Origin: Brenneria goodwinii
Lineage (GTDB): Bacteria; Pseudomonadota; Gammaproteobacteria; Enterobacterales; Enterobacteriaceae
Direction of reading: 5' to 3'
Length of the DNA stretch: 64,000 bases
NCBI RefSeq assembly: GCF_002291445.1
Contig: NZ_CP014137.1
Span: 2,604,001 to 2,668,000 of the forward strand
This document shows positions 26,349 to 34,115 of this stretch, one piece after another. The position numbers and the translations under genes were made by a program. Position 1 is the first letter of the stretch; the number at the start of each line of letters is the position of its first letter. The notes beneath the pieces were generated by a model. That model was not told where the DNA came from. It ran no database searches and was given only the letters and a program-made list of their open reading frames with translations.

Positions 26349-26375
26349 AAAAATAAAGGCCACCGAAGTGGCCTT
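26349..26375 (-). terminator. Attenuating hairpin between yjbE and yjbF
   Basis: On the minus strand AAGGCCAC, tetraloop TTCG, GTGGCCTT, then TATTTTT. A cUUCGg-capped intrinsic terminator 16 nt after yjbE. Since yjbF-H lie downstream, partial read-through would make YjbE the most abundant product. Confidence 0.85.
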
Positions 26376-26390
26376 ATGGTTAATACAAGA

Positions 26391-26654
26391 TTAACGAGTA
26401 CCGGTAGTAGTAGTCGTACTGGTACCGGTACTACCATTGTCGTCATCGTTGGCAACGGCAACGGCAATACCTGCCGCTACTGCTGCTGCGACACCTACAG
26501 CAACCAGGCCAGTAGTGCCTGCAGCAGAACCAGCGCCGACAGCGGCAGTACCAGCAGCAGAACCACCAGCGGTTTCGGCAGAAACGCCATCAACGGCAAA
26601 CGCATTTGACGACATGGCCAACACAGCAGCCAATGCAATTAACACTTTTTTCAT
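26391..26654 (-). CDS. yjbE: YjbE small exported Gly/Ala/Thr-rich protein
   Basis: 87 residues. Signal peptide MKKVLIALAAVLAMSSNAFA, then a low-complexity stretch of Gly, Ala and Val (about 22-68), an acidic DDDN patch and a Thr tail ending TGTR. This is the composition of YjbE/GfcA. First gene of yjbEFGH; the role of the protein is not established, only its link with extracellular polysaccharide. Confidence 0.85.
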   Translation of the reverse strand: MKKVLIALAAVLAMSSNAFAVDGVSAETAGGSAAGTAAVGAGSAAGTTGLVAVGVAAAVAAGIAVAVANDDDNGSTGTSTTTTTGTR

Positions 26655-27004
26655 TACGCTTTCCTTTTTTGAACATGAAGTACTTCAGGGTGAGGCATTG
26701 TCAGTACGACCATACCCCGTCCTTCATTCCGATCGGTACTATAGTAAAAACATCCTGTTCTACCATTGACCCACCGATACCGGGATCCTCCCGGCAATGA
26801 GTTACAGGCGTATGGTGGTAACAACTATTTCAAACACCATCATCCCAGACTAATTCTTGCAACTTTATTAAAAATAGCAAGCTCTCTACACAATAGATAA
26901 TGAAGATCTTGGTAAAAAAATAGATTTCTTTAACTGAACTGACAAAAGGAAATCAAAAAAATCAATATTATTCAATCCAATACGCAAATGTTTATCTTTT
27001 AAGA
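26655..27004. other. Non-coding promoter region of yjbE
   Basis: About 350 bp, AT-rich towards gnd, with no credible gene. It should contain the yjbEFGH promoter. I could not point to a convincing RcsB-type box or -10/-35 pair. Confidence 0.5.
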
Positions 27005-27034
27005 CAAAAACGCCAGATATTTCCTAATCTGGCG
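27005..27034 (-). terminator. Terminator of gnd
   Basis: CGCCAGAT (27011-27018) pairs with ATCTGGCG (27027-27034); on the minus strand the stem is followed by TTTTTGTCTT. It lies about 120 nt beyond the gnd stop. Confidence 0.8.
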
Positions 27035-27156
27035 TGCATTTAATAACAAAACCTGAGTGACAAAATCGTTATTCCCATACGCGCGGGAATTTGCTCCATT
27101 CTACGTTCCGTCGTTGCCGGAGATGCCCGCCAAACGCGAGCTTACATTATTCCAAA

Positions 27157-28563
27157 TTAATCCAACCATTCGGTATGGAATACCCCTTCCTTATCGGTGC
27201 GCTTATAAGTATGCGCGCCAAAATAATCGCGCTGCGCCTGGATCAGATTCGCGGGCAGTACCGCGGAACGATAGCTGTCGTAATAGGTGATGGCCGCAGA
27301 GAGCGTCGGGGTTGGAATACCCTGCTGAACGGCGTAGGCCACAACATCACGTAATGCCTGCTGGTATTCGTCCGCCACTTTCTTGAAATACGGCGCCAGC
27401 AATAGGTTGGCGATATCGGCTTTCTGCTGATAGGCATCGGTGATTTTTTGCAGGAACTGCGCCCGGATAATGCAGCCAGCGCGGAAAATCTTCGCAATCT
27501 CGCCATAGTTGAGATGCCAATCGTTTTCTTCAGATGCAGCGCGCAATTGGGAGAAACCTTGCGCATAAGACACAATCTTACCCAGATACAGCGCGCGGCG
27601 AACCTTTTCCACGAATTCGGCTTTATCGCCACTGAACGGTTGAGCGGTTGGCCCGCTCAGCACTTTAGCCGCGGCAACACGCTGATCTTTCAGAGAAGAA
27701 AGGTAACGCGCAAACACAGACTCGGTGATGAGCGACAGCGGCTCGCCCAGATCCAACGAACTTTGGCTGGTCCATTTACCGGTACCTTTGTTCGCCGCTT
27801 CATCAAGGATGACATCAACCAGGTATTTACCGTCTTCGTCTTTCTTGGTAAAGATATCGGCGGTAATTTCAATCAGATAGCTGCTCAGTTCACCTTTATT
27901 CCATTCGGAGAAGGTGGCAGCCAGCTCTTCATTACTTAGATTCAGCGCTTGTTTAAGCAACGCATAGGCTTCAGCGATCAACTGCATATCGCCATATTCA
28001 ATGCCGTTATGCACCATTTTCACGTAATGGCCTGCACCATCAGCGCCGATATAGGTAACGCAAGCCTCCCCTTCGGCACGGGCAGCGATTTTTTCCAGAA
28101 TCGGCGCCACCAGTTCATACGCCTCTTTCTGACCACCGGGCATAATGGACGGGCCTTTCAGCGCCCCTTCTTCCCCACCGGAAACCCCGGTGCCGATGAA
28201 GTTGAATCCTTCGGCAGACAGCTCACGATTACGACGAATGGTATCTTTATAGAAGGTGTTACCCCCATCGATCAGGATGTCGCCTTTATCCAGATAAGGC
28301 TTCAGTGACTCAATAGTTTTGTCAGTCGCTTCGCCAGCCTTAACCATCAGCAGAATACGACGCGGCTTCTCCAGGGATGCAACGAACTCTTCAACAGTGT
28401 AATAAGGCACCAATTTTTTACCCGGATTTTCTGCAATCACTTCGTCAGTTTTATCTGAAGAGCGGTTAAAAATGGAAACCGTATAGCCACGGCTTTCAAT
28501 ATTAAGCGCCAGATTGCGCCCCATTACCGCCATACCGACAACGCCAATTTGCTGTTTGGACAT
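27157..28563 (-). CDS. gnd: 6-phosphogluconate dehydrogenase (decarboxylating) Gnd
   Basis: 468 residues, the usual length. Oxidises 6-phosphogluconate to ribulose 5-phosphate with NADP+ in the pentose phosphate pathway. Seen: the Rossmann motif GVVGMAVMGRNLALN, FNRSSDKTDEV, the active-site block GTGVSGGEEGALKGPSIMPGG and KMVHNGIEYGDMQ. The ATG at 28563 is the family start; a 41-residue upstream extension is not credible. gnd classically borders enterobacterial polysaccharide loci, as here next to galF. Confidence 0.97.
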   Translation of the reverse strand: MSKQQIGVVGMAVMGRNLALNIESRGYTVSIFNRSSDKTDEVIAENPGKKLVPYYTVEEFVASLEKPRRILLMVKAGEATDKTIESLKPYLDKGDILIDGGNTFYKDTIRRNRELSAEGFNFIGTGVSGGEEGALKGPSIMPGGQKEAYELVAPILEKIAARAEGEACVTYIGADGAGHYVKMVHNGIEYGDMQLIAEAYALLKQALNLSNEELAATFSEWNKGELSSYLIEITADIFTKKDEDGKYLVDVILDEAANKGTGKWTSQSSLDLGEPLSLITESVFARYLSSLKDQRVAAAKVLSGPTAQPFSGDKAEFVEKVRRALYLGKIVSYAQGFSQLRAASEENDWHLNYGEIAKIFRAGCIIRAQFLQKITDAYQQKADIANLLLAPYFKKVADEYQQALRDVVAYAVQQGIPTPTLSAAITYYDSYRSAVLPANLIQAQRDYFGAHTYKRTDKEGVFHTEWLD

Positions 28564-28828
28564 TAAAACAACTCCTGTCTGAAGGATAACCTGCCAGCGG
28601 TGTTCACCATACCCGCTGGCAATCAAAAGCAGGCCAACATGGTAACTCAGCTTACGACAGGTGAATAGTGATTGGTTTGATAGCAAGAATAGTTGGCGAA
28701 AAATGAATAGTCACATCCGTCCATATTCATTATTTGCTGATTTTTTACACACTGCGTAATATGCCACTGGCTGTTCATGGCTCACTCCCTCTGTGGGCAA
28801 GGCACCCTACACTTAAAGGAGATCTGGT

Positions 28829-29443
28829 ATGGATATAAAATTTTATCAGCTAAAAGTCACCCTTATCGGCACAACCCCCTCTATCTGGCGGCGATTTGTT
28901 GTACCCGCTTCCATCACCCTCGATCGTCTGCATGATGTGCTGCAAATCGTGATGGGCTGGGAAGACAGCCATCTTCATCAATTTATTTTCGGCAAAAAAC
29001 AGTTTACCGAACAACCGGAAGCCCCTTCACAGGGTAAAGATGAAGGTTTCGTTCGCCTTAACGAACTACTAAAGCGTAAGGGCCATAAGCTGACTTATCT
29101 CTATGATTTTGGGGACGATTGGGAACACGAAATTATTTTGGAAAACACTAACTATCAACCAGATGAGTTTGGTGATTTTCTATTTTGCCTTGACGGTGAG
29201 CGCGTGTGCCCGCCGGAAGATAGCGGCGGCGCGCCAGGCTATGAAAATCTGCTCGGCATCCTTCAGGATCCGGCTCATGAAGATTATGAAGAAACATTAG
29301 AGTGGCTTGGCATTCCCGCCGAACTACTGGAAATAGAACCGGATATTTTTGGGCTATTTGATGCCGATGAAGTGAATGACAACTTAATGCTCTACTCCCG
29401 CTGGTCAAGAGATCGATATCAACCGTGGTTTGACGAGAAATAG
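28829..29443 (+). CDS. PRiA4_ORF3 (plasmid pRiA4b ORF-3) family protein
   Basis: 204 residues. The fold family is recognised by YQLKVTLIGTTPSIWRRFVV, the LDRLHDVLQIVMGW segment, HLHQF and YLYDFGDDWEHEI, with an acidic C-terminal half (CPPEDSGGAPGYENLL). Its molecular role is unknown; members are common beside mobile elements and in plasmids but also chromosomal. Strong AAGGAGATCTGGT ribosome site. A lone plus-strand gene between gnd and galF, facing the opposite way from the polysaccharide genes, which suggests insertion. Confidence 0.85.
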   Translation: MDIKFYQLKVTLIGTTPSIWRRFVVPASITLDRLHDVLQIVMGWEDSHLHQFIFGKKQFTEQPEAPSQGKDEGFVRLNELLKRKGHKLTYLYDFGDDWEHEIILENTNYQPDEFGDFLFCLDGERVCPPEDSGGAPGYENLLGILQDPAHEDYEETLEWLGIPAELLEIEPDIFGLFDADEVNDNLMLYSRWSRDRYQPWFDEK

Positions 29444-29486
29444 CTGACTGGAAATACCTTACTTCCGTCACGCTTGCGGAGAAATA

Positions 29487-29514
29487 CAACCGGTAGAGCC
29501 CGCACTACCGGTTG
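29487..29514 (+). terminator. Hairpin after the PRiA4_ORF3 gene
   Basis: CAACCGGTAG (29487-29496) pairs with CTACCGGTTG (29505-29514), 10 bp and an 8-nt loop, 44 nt beyond the stop. No U-run, so termination is only probable. Confidence 0.6.
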
Positions 29515-29534
29515 TCTCCGCTACTAAGAGTACC

Positions 29535-29630
29535 AGTCATCCCCGCTAACCACCCCGTCATCCCCGTGGTAGTCGGCGGGGATCTCATAAATAGCTATTG
29601 GCTAATTTGCACCAGCGGGAACCCGCTTTC
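29535..29630. repeat. Degenerate copy of the dispersed palindromic repeat
   Basis: Contains GTCATCCCCG, GGCGGGGATCTC, GCTATTGGCTAA and an ACCCGC-TTTCAG segment, in the order seen in the repeats near 57 kb, but with many changes. Located between two convergent genes. Confidence 0.5.
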
Positions 29631-29685
29631 AGTGACGGCTCGGTGCATAAGATTCGGATATTTATAGAATCCTAAGCACTATTGC

Positions 29686-29707
29686 GTCGTGCCCGTTCCG
29701 GCACGAC
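29686..29707. terminator. Hairpin at the 3' end of galF
   Basis: GTCGTGCC (29686-29693) pairs with GGCACGAC (29700-29707), starting 10 nt beyond the galF stop. A U-run is absent on the minus strand; on the plus strand TCTTTT follows. Confidence 0.6.
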
Positions 29708-29717
29708 GTCTCTTTTA

Positions 29718-30620
29718 TCAGGCTTGTTCTTTCAGCAACGTCTTGATGCTTTCTTTAAAGGCTTTGCCAAATTCCGGGTTGCGCAGACCATAAGAAATGA
29801 AAGCCTGCGCATAGCCAAGCTTACGTCCGCAGTTAAAGCTGCGGCCCGCCATTTGCACCGCGTCCACCTGCTGAGTTTTAATCAGTTCCGCAATCGCGTC
29901 CGTTAACTGGATTCGCCCCCAGGCTCCCGGCAGGATCTTGTCCAGAATCGGCCAGGCATCAGCCGTCAGCACATAACGCCCGACAGCGGAAAGATCGGAA
30001 CCTTCAGACGGCGCCAGCTCCGGTTTTTCAATCATCGAGGTAATGGCTGCGGCATCCCCCTCTTTCACCAGCGGCGTTTTACATTCAACAACGGAATACT
30101 CCGGCAGAACTTCATAAGGGCGATGCTTCACCAGCACCTGACTATTTCCGCTCTCTTCAAAACGAGAGATCAATAGCGCCAGGTTATCTTTAGTTTGATC
30201 GGCCGTATCCTCATCCAGCACCACATCCGGCAGCACCACGATAAAGGGCGCATCGCCAATGATGGGTTTGGCGCAGGTCACCGCATGCCCTAACCCTAGC
30301 GGTTCGCCCTGGCGCACGTTCATGATGGTGACGCCTTTCGGACAAATGGCCTGAACCTCTGCCAGCAGCTGGCGCTTGGCGCGCTCTTCCAACAGGGATT
30401 CAAGCTCAAAGGAAGTATCGAAGTGGTTTTCAATCGCATTCTTGGACGCATGCGTGACCAGAATAATATCTTTGATGCCGGCATTGGCACACTCGTTAAC
30501 GATCTTTTCAATCACCGGACGGTCAACCAACGGCAGCATCTCTTTAGGAATAGCCTTGGTCACCGGTAACAAATTCATCCCTAAACCAGCTACAGGGATA
30601 ACAGCTTTCAATGATGTCAT
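29718..30620 (-). CDS. galF: GalF, UTP-glucose-1-phosphate uridylyltransferase homologue
   Basis: 300 residues. Nucleotidyltransferase of the GalU family. The N-terminal nucleotide loop reads AVIPVAGLGMNLLP: the GTR found in active GalU is replaced, as in E. coli GalF, a poorly active partner that modulates GalU. Other conserved parts are PKEMLPLVDRP, LVTHASKNAIENHFDTSFELE, VRQGEPLGLGHAV and GAWGRIQLTDAI. Its location at the edge of the EPS locus is the classical one. True GalU would be expected elsewhere in the genome. Confidence 0.9.
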   Translation of the reverse strand: MTSLKAVIPVAGLGMNLLPVTKAIPKEMLPLVDRPVIEKIVNECANAGIKDIILVTHASKNAIENHFDTSFELESLLEERAKRQLLAEVQAICPKGVTIMNVRQGEPLGLGHAVTCAKPIIGDAPFIVVLPDVVLDEDTADQTKDNLALLISRFEESGNSQVLVKHRPYEVLPEYSVVECKTPLVKEGDAAAITSMIEKPELAPSEGSDLSAVGRYVLTADAWPILDKILPGAWGRIQLTDAIAELIKTQQVDAVQMAGRSFNCGRKLGYAQAFISYGLRNPEFGKAFKESIKTLLKEQA

Positions 30621-30700
30621 GAGTTGACTCTCTTATTGGATTACTTTATCTCTCAGTGGCACCATACACCCCAGAGCCACGTATGCCCTTAAGATTACAC

Positions 30701-30802
30701 CTAATCCAAAGCAAAGAGATCGCCAGGATCGTCTTTTTCTAAGATATCAATGATGTTACGGCAATAGTTGTCATTCTGCCCTTCGTGCCACACCGACAAC
30801 AT
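30701..30802 (-). CDS. Possible 33-residue gene or gene remnant after the toxin gene
   Basis: Reading MLSVWHEGQNDNYCRNIIDI... to ...GDLFALD. The composition (Trp, Cys, acidic C-terminus) looks like real protein rather than noise. It starts 9 nt beyond the toxin stop and is in the same frame as the toxin, so a stop read-through would append it. No good ribosome site is seen. Could be a third small gene, or the tail of a protein lost by rearrangement. I do not recognise the family. Confidence 0.3.
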   Translation of the reverse strand: MLSVWHEGQNDNYCRNIIDILEKDDPGDLFALD

Positions 30803-30811
30803 TATTAACGC

Positions 30812-31120
30812 TTACCGTCCGCGCCAGCGCAATATATTCGGCAAACGGCTCTGGTGAAGTACGCCGACAACCGTAATACCATGTGGTGCGAGCAGATAAT
30901 AAATGGTATGACTCATGTATGGGAAACACCACAATCCCTGAATACCCAGTTCCTCAGTATTATCACTGCCCATTTGCCGGTTTTCAGCCAAACGTTGCAT
31001 ACCAACCTGCATTCCATGCAGATACTCACGGGTCACTACTGAACCAAACTGTTTCAATGAATATTTTCTTATTTCGCGGAGATCTTCTCGTGCATCGTCA
31101 GTCAACTTATATCGGGGCAT
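30812..31120 (-). CDS. RelE/ParE-superfamily toxin
   Basis: 102 residues. The pattern YKLTDDAREDLREIRKYSLKQFG at the N-terminus and the central GIQGLWCFPYMSHTIYYLL followed by VVGVLHQSR is typical of ParE toxins. Members either poison gyrase or cut mRNA on ribosomes; sequence alone does not separate these. Its ATG overlaps the antitoxin stop (ATGA), so the two are coupled with the antitoxin first. Confidence 0.85.
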   Translation of the reverse strand: MPRYKLTDDAREDLREIRKYSLKQFGSVVTREYLHGMQVGMQRLAENRQMGSDNTEELGIQGLWCFPYMSHTIYYLLAPHGITVVGVLHQSRLPNILRWRGR

Positions 31121-31374
31121 CAGAGATCCTTCATCAACTCATCAAACACCTCATCGCCATCGAACACCAGACCAGCATTAGCCTGTGCAACAGAATGAGC
31201 GAGTTTGTCACGTAGTTGCTGAAGTTTGATCTCCTCATAGGCCAGATAATCATCAACGGACATCACCACCACGGAAGGTTTCCCATTCTTTGTGATACTG
31301 ACAGGTTCACGCTGCGCTTTCGTAAGTAGCTCTCCAAACTGGGTTTTGGCCTGGTTAGCGGTAAAACTGAACAT
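31120..31374 (-). CDS. Phd/YefM-family antitoxin
   Basis: 84 residues from the ATG at 31374, which follows a very strong GGAGGGG ribosome site. Phd/YefM fold: FTANQAKTQFGELLTKAQREPVSITKNGKPSVVVMS forms the DNA-binding N-terminal part, and the acidic C-terminus (~55-84, FDGDEVFDELMKDL) should wrap the toxin. It normally represses its own operon together with the toxin. Confidence 0.88.
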   Translation of the reverse strand: MFSFTANQAKTQFGELLTKAQREPVSITKNGKPSVVVMSVDDYLAYEEIKLQQLRDKLAHSVAQANAGLVFDGDEVFDELMKDL

Positions 31375-31398
31375 TTTCCCCTCCGAAAATAGCACAAA

Positions 31399-31425
31399 TC
31401 GAACGATTCGAACCTATTTTAGGTT
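31399..31425. promoter_or_regulatory. Two adjacent palindromes; candidate antitoxin operator
   Basis: TCGAACGATTCGA (31399-31411) and AACCTATTTTAGGTT (31411-31425) abut, 25-50 bp upstream of the antitoxin ATG where its promoter must lie. Paired inverted repeats are the usual arrangement for Phd-type autorepression. Confidence 0.55.
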
Positions 31426-31536
31426 ATTCAGCGTATGTCTGTCAGTTTTTCTTTGGCTGTTTTGAACATGGATAACAGCCATTCTGAAAGAGGAGGCCCC
31501 CGCCAGTGACAAACACTCTACTATCAGCACACCGAA

Positions 31537-32097
31537 TCAAACAGAACGATGCCGCCACCAATGGCGAAGCAACAGGATGGCAACGATAACCAGTACAACA
31601 AACAACAGACTGGAGAGCTTTTTATCGACATCGCCAATGATATTTTCAATCACCTGACCGCCGAAATAGCCGAGCATGACAAATATCGAAGCCCAAAGAA
31701 TGGCGCCGAGAATATTGAGCGGCACAAAGCGTGCAGGGGGAAGCCGACTGGCGCCGATCAGCGCCGGGCCGATGATGCGAAAGCCATACATAAAACGCAC
31801 GCCAATAACAAACAGCATTGGATGATGGGCAATCAAACGCTGGGCGTGGGCTATACGTTTTTGCTGGCCTTTTAAACGTGAGATAACCCGTTGGCCATAG
31901 CGACGTCCGGCGAAATACAACAGTTGATCGCCCAGCGTACCACCAATCGCTACCACGGTAATTACCCACGGCCAATGCAGCAACCCATTATGCGCCGCAA
32001 TGCCGCCCAACAGGGTGATGGTTTCCCCTTCCACCAAGCACCCGATAAACAGCGCCCAATAACCGTATACTGTAATGTAATGGGCTAAATCGGTCAT
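31537..32097 (-). CDS. DedA-family inner-membrane protein (YohD-like)
   Basis: 186 residues with about four to five membrane segments. DedA/SNARE-associated domain: GCLVEGETITLLGGIAA near the N-terminus, GGTLGDQLLYFAGRRYG, and the RFMYGFRIIGPALIGASR block with the conserved arginines. DedA proteins support membrane homeostasis, and some recycle undecaprenyl phosphate, a carrier also needed by the neighbouring EPS pathway; a functional tie is only possible. Confidence 0.85.
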   Translation of the reverse strand: MTDLAHYITVYGYWALFIGCLVEGETITLLGGIAAHNGLLHWPWVITVVAIGGTLGDQLLYFAGRRYGQRVISRLKGQQKRIAHAQRLIAHHPMLFVIGVRFMYGFRIIGPALIGASRLPPARFVPLNILGAILWASIFVMLGYFGGQVIENIIGDVDKKLSSLLFVVLVIVAILLLRHWWRHRSV

Positions 32098-32270
32098 ATC
32101 GACTATCTACGCCTTATTTTTCTGTTAGATAAGGGTAAGTATAGGCTGATTGGTAAGCGTTAGAGGGTGATTCGTCGCCAGCGGAGACATAAATAACAGA
32201 AAAATACTCAATATTTGATTATTCGGCTGGATAAGTACTCTTAATCATAACGTGGCAAATAAAATTGATT

Positions 32271-32302
32271 ACCTGCTTTATTACAGATGAAATAAAGCAG
32301 GT
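32271..32302 (-). terminator. Terminator left from ugd
   Basis: ACCTGCTTTATT (32271-32282) pairs with AATAAAGCAGGT (32291-32302), 12 bp, 10 nt beyond the stop of the ugd remnant. The minus strand continues AATCAATTTTATTT. Confidence 0.75.
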
Positions 32303-32311
32303 TTTATGCAA

Positions 32312-32600
32312 TTAATCTGAACCAAAGAGATCGCGAGTATAGATTTTTTCCGCAACATCAGATAGTTCTAATGCCATCCGGTTGGAAAGAATCACATCTG
32401 AGAGCTGTTTAAATTCTGCCAAGTCACGAATCACACGGGAACGAAAGAAAGTATCTTCTTTTAGTTCAGACTCATAGACTACGACTTCAATCCCTTTATA
32501 CGCCTTGAATCGCCGACGCACGGAAATTATCAGATCCGCTCTTCATAACTAAATGGAGTAGAAGCCTACGGTTACAGTTTCGGTTGTTACAGTGAAAGTA
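32312..32600 (-). pseudogene. ugd: UDP-glucose 6-dehydrogenase (ugd) remnant
   Basis: The last ~60 codons are intact: GIEVVVYES, FFRSRVIRDLAEFKQ, DVILSNRMALEL and the exact family ending YTRDLFGSD. Just upstream, in another frame, MKSGSDNFRASAIQGV continues the alignment with Ugd but lacks about six codons before GIEVVVYE, so a small deletion has shifted the frame; a further shift near 32560 and stop codons follow, and beyond ~32600 nothing is recognisable. The rest of the ~390-residue enzyme is gone. The EPS therefore does not get glucuronate from a gene at this site. Confidence 0.85.
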
Positions 32601-32733
32601 AAAAACCTAGCTATTTATCGTAGTTAAATATGTATACAAACAACTTAAGTATATTGATAGCAACAAAGCCCTCCGTTATATTAAGAGAGCTCATATGTAC
32701 TAGGATATTTAATTATCCAGCACGAATAAATAT

Positions 32734-33765
32734 TCATGAATTCTTTTTATTAAGCATAGGCTTTTCAACAAAAAACCAAGATATAGATGCAATGATAATC
32801 GTCAAAATCAAAGATAATAACATCGAGGGGAAAAATCCAATATTAGTCTCATTAATTATTATTTGCTGAATTGGGAATGCGTATATGTATATACCGTAAG
32901 AAAAATCAAACCTACCTTTTATCATAACATCCTTAAAAGAAAGGCCTACCAATAGAGTTACGTAACACAATGCCATTGGGTAAATGGTTTTAGATAAAAT
33001 CTCATTCCCCATAGAAAAAAACATGACAAGCATGGAAATGATAAGCATCGAAAACTTAACTCGATTACAATAAAACCATTTTTCTTTGTATATGAAAAGT
33101 AAAGCCCCGAACGCAAAAGGTATCGTAAACAGACTTGTCGCTCTTAGCGCCAATTTAGTTATACCATACTCAATACATATAATCTGAAGAATAATAGAAC
33201 ATATAAGAAGCAGAAAAACTCCTGTATTGTGCTTTTTGAAGAGACTCAACGCAAAAGCTATTGCTATATAGTCAAATACCTCAAAGAATAGTGTCCATAC
33301 ACTACCATTCATTGTGTTACTGAGTATGTAATCATACGTGAAGTAATTCATACCTTCAGGTTGCACGCCAACCACACCAACACCGGTTAAAAATATTACC
33401 CGCAAGTAGGTTTTAATTGCCTCGATAGAAGAAACCCAACTCAAAAAGCCATCTTTACCGAGAAATCCTCCACATATATAAATGGTAAAAATCAAACATA
33501 CAGCAAGCCCAGGATAAACTCTTAGGAATCTCTTCTTAGCATACCCATAATTTGACTTGGTCCTCATGTAACTTTGAGAGATTAAGTAACCTGAGATGGA
33601 GAAAAAAATCAACACAGCACAAGAACCAAAAGATCCAACTCCCAAAAAAGATGGTTCCTTCATCCCACTTAAAGCAAAGTGGTGACTGTAAATAACCATG
33701 ATGGCAGCAATATGCCTAATAATATCAAAACTGTTATCGTGTTTAACGGACACCCCAACCTTCAT
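32734..33765 (-). CDS. OafA/YrhL-type membrane acyltransferase
   Basis: 343 residues, around ten membrane helices (acyltransferase_3 family). The N-terminus SFDIIRHIAAIMVIYSHHFALSG carries the conserved histidine and is followed by FFSISGYLISQSYMRTKSNYGYAKKRFLRVYPGL, the hallmark of the family. It probably adds acetyl (or another acyl) groups to the exopolysaccharide. The ATG at 33765 fits the family; an 18-residue hydrophobic extension in frame is possible. AT-rich, like its neighbours. Confidence 0.85.
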   Translation of the reverse strand: MKVGVSVKHDNSFDIIRHIAAIMVIYSHHFALSGMKEPSFLGVGSFGSCAVLIFFSISGYLISQSYMRTKSNYGYAKKRFLRVYPGLAVCLIFTIYICGGFLGKDGFLSWVSSIEAIKTYLRVIFLTGVGVVGVQPEGMNYFTYDYILSNTMNGSVWTLFFEVFDYIAIAFALSLFKKHNTGVFLLLICSIILQIICIEYGITKLALRATSLFTIPFAFGALLFIYKEKWFYCNRVKFSMLIISMLVMFFSMGNEILSKTIYPMALCYVTLLVGLSFKDVMIKGRFDFSYGIYIYAFPIQQIIINETNIGFFPSMLLSLILTIIIASISWFFVEKPMLNKKNS

Positions 33766-34115
33766 AGCCACACCCCAAATTAAAATAAATAACAATCCAT
33801 TTACATTATTACTAAGCAATTAGTTCAGACATTTAATTTATCTACCTATCACCTCCCTGGACTGAATGGAGTGATATACAATTTTCTTTGCATTTTATTT
33901 TGAGTTGTTATCATAAATCACCATTGTGTTCTTACTCGCTAACCGTCGGCCTATAAATAAGAGAAATATCTTTCCTCAAATAACTCGCTTAACAGCATAC
34001 CCACTCGCGAGATAAGAATAGGAAAACATACTGTAGATAAAACCAATGTATAACGCAAGCAAACTCAGTCAGAGAAAAGTTTGTATCAGATCAGAGCCAA
34101 TAGATATGATTTATA
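33766..34115. other. 350-bp AT-rich intergenic stretch
   Basis: No credible gene, repeat or terminator seen. It would hold any promoter of the acyltransferase gene. Confidence 0.4.

Noticed and set aside
26199..26609. Plus-strand Ser/Thr-rich reading across yjbE and yjbF
   Set aside because: A shadow of the low-complexity yjbE sequence; the minus strand has signal peptide and family match.
27057..27354. Small plus-strand readings at the gnd 3' end
   Set aside because: Overlap the conserved C-terminus of gnd and have no family features.
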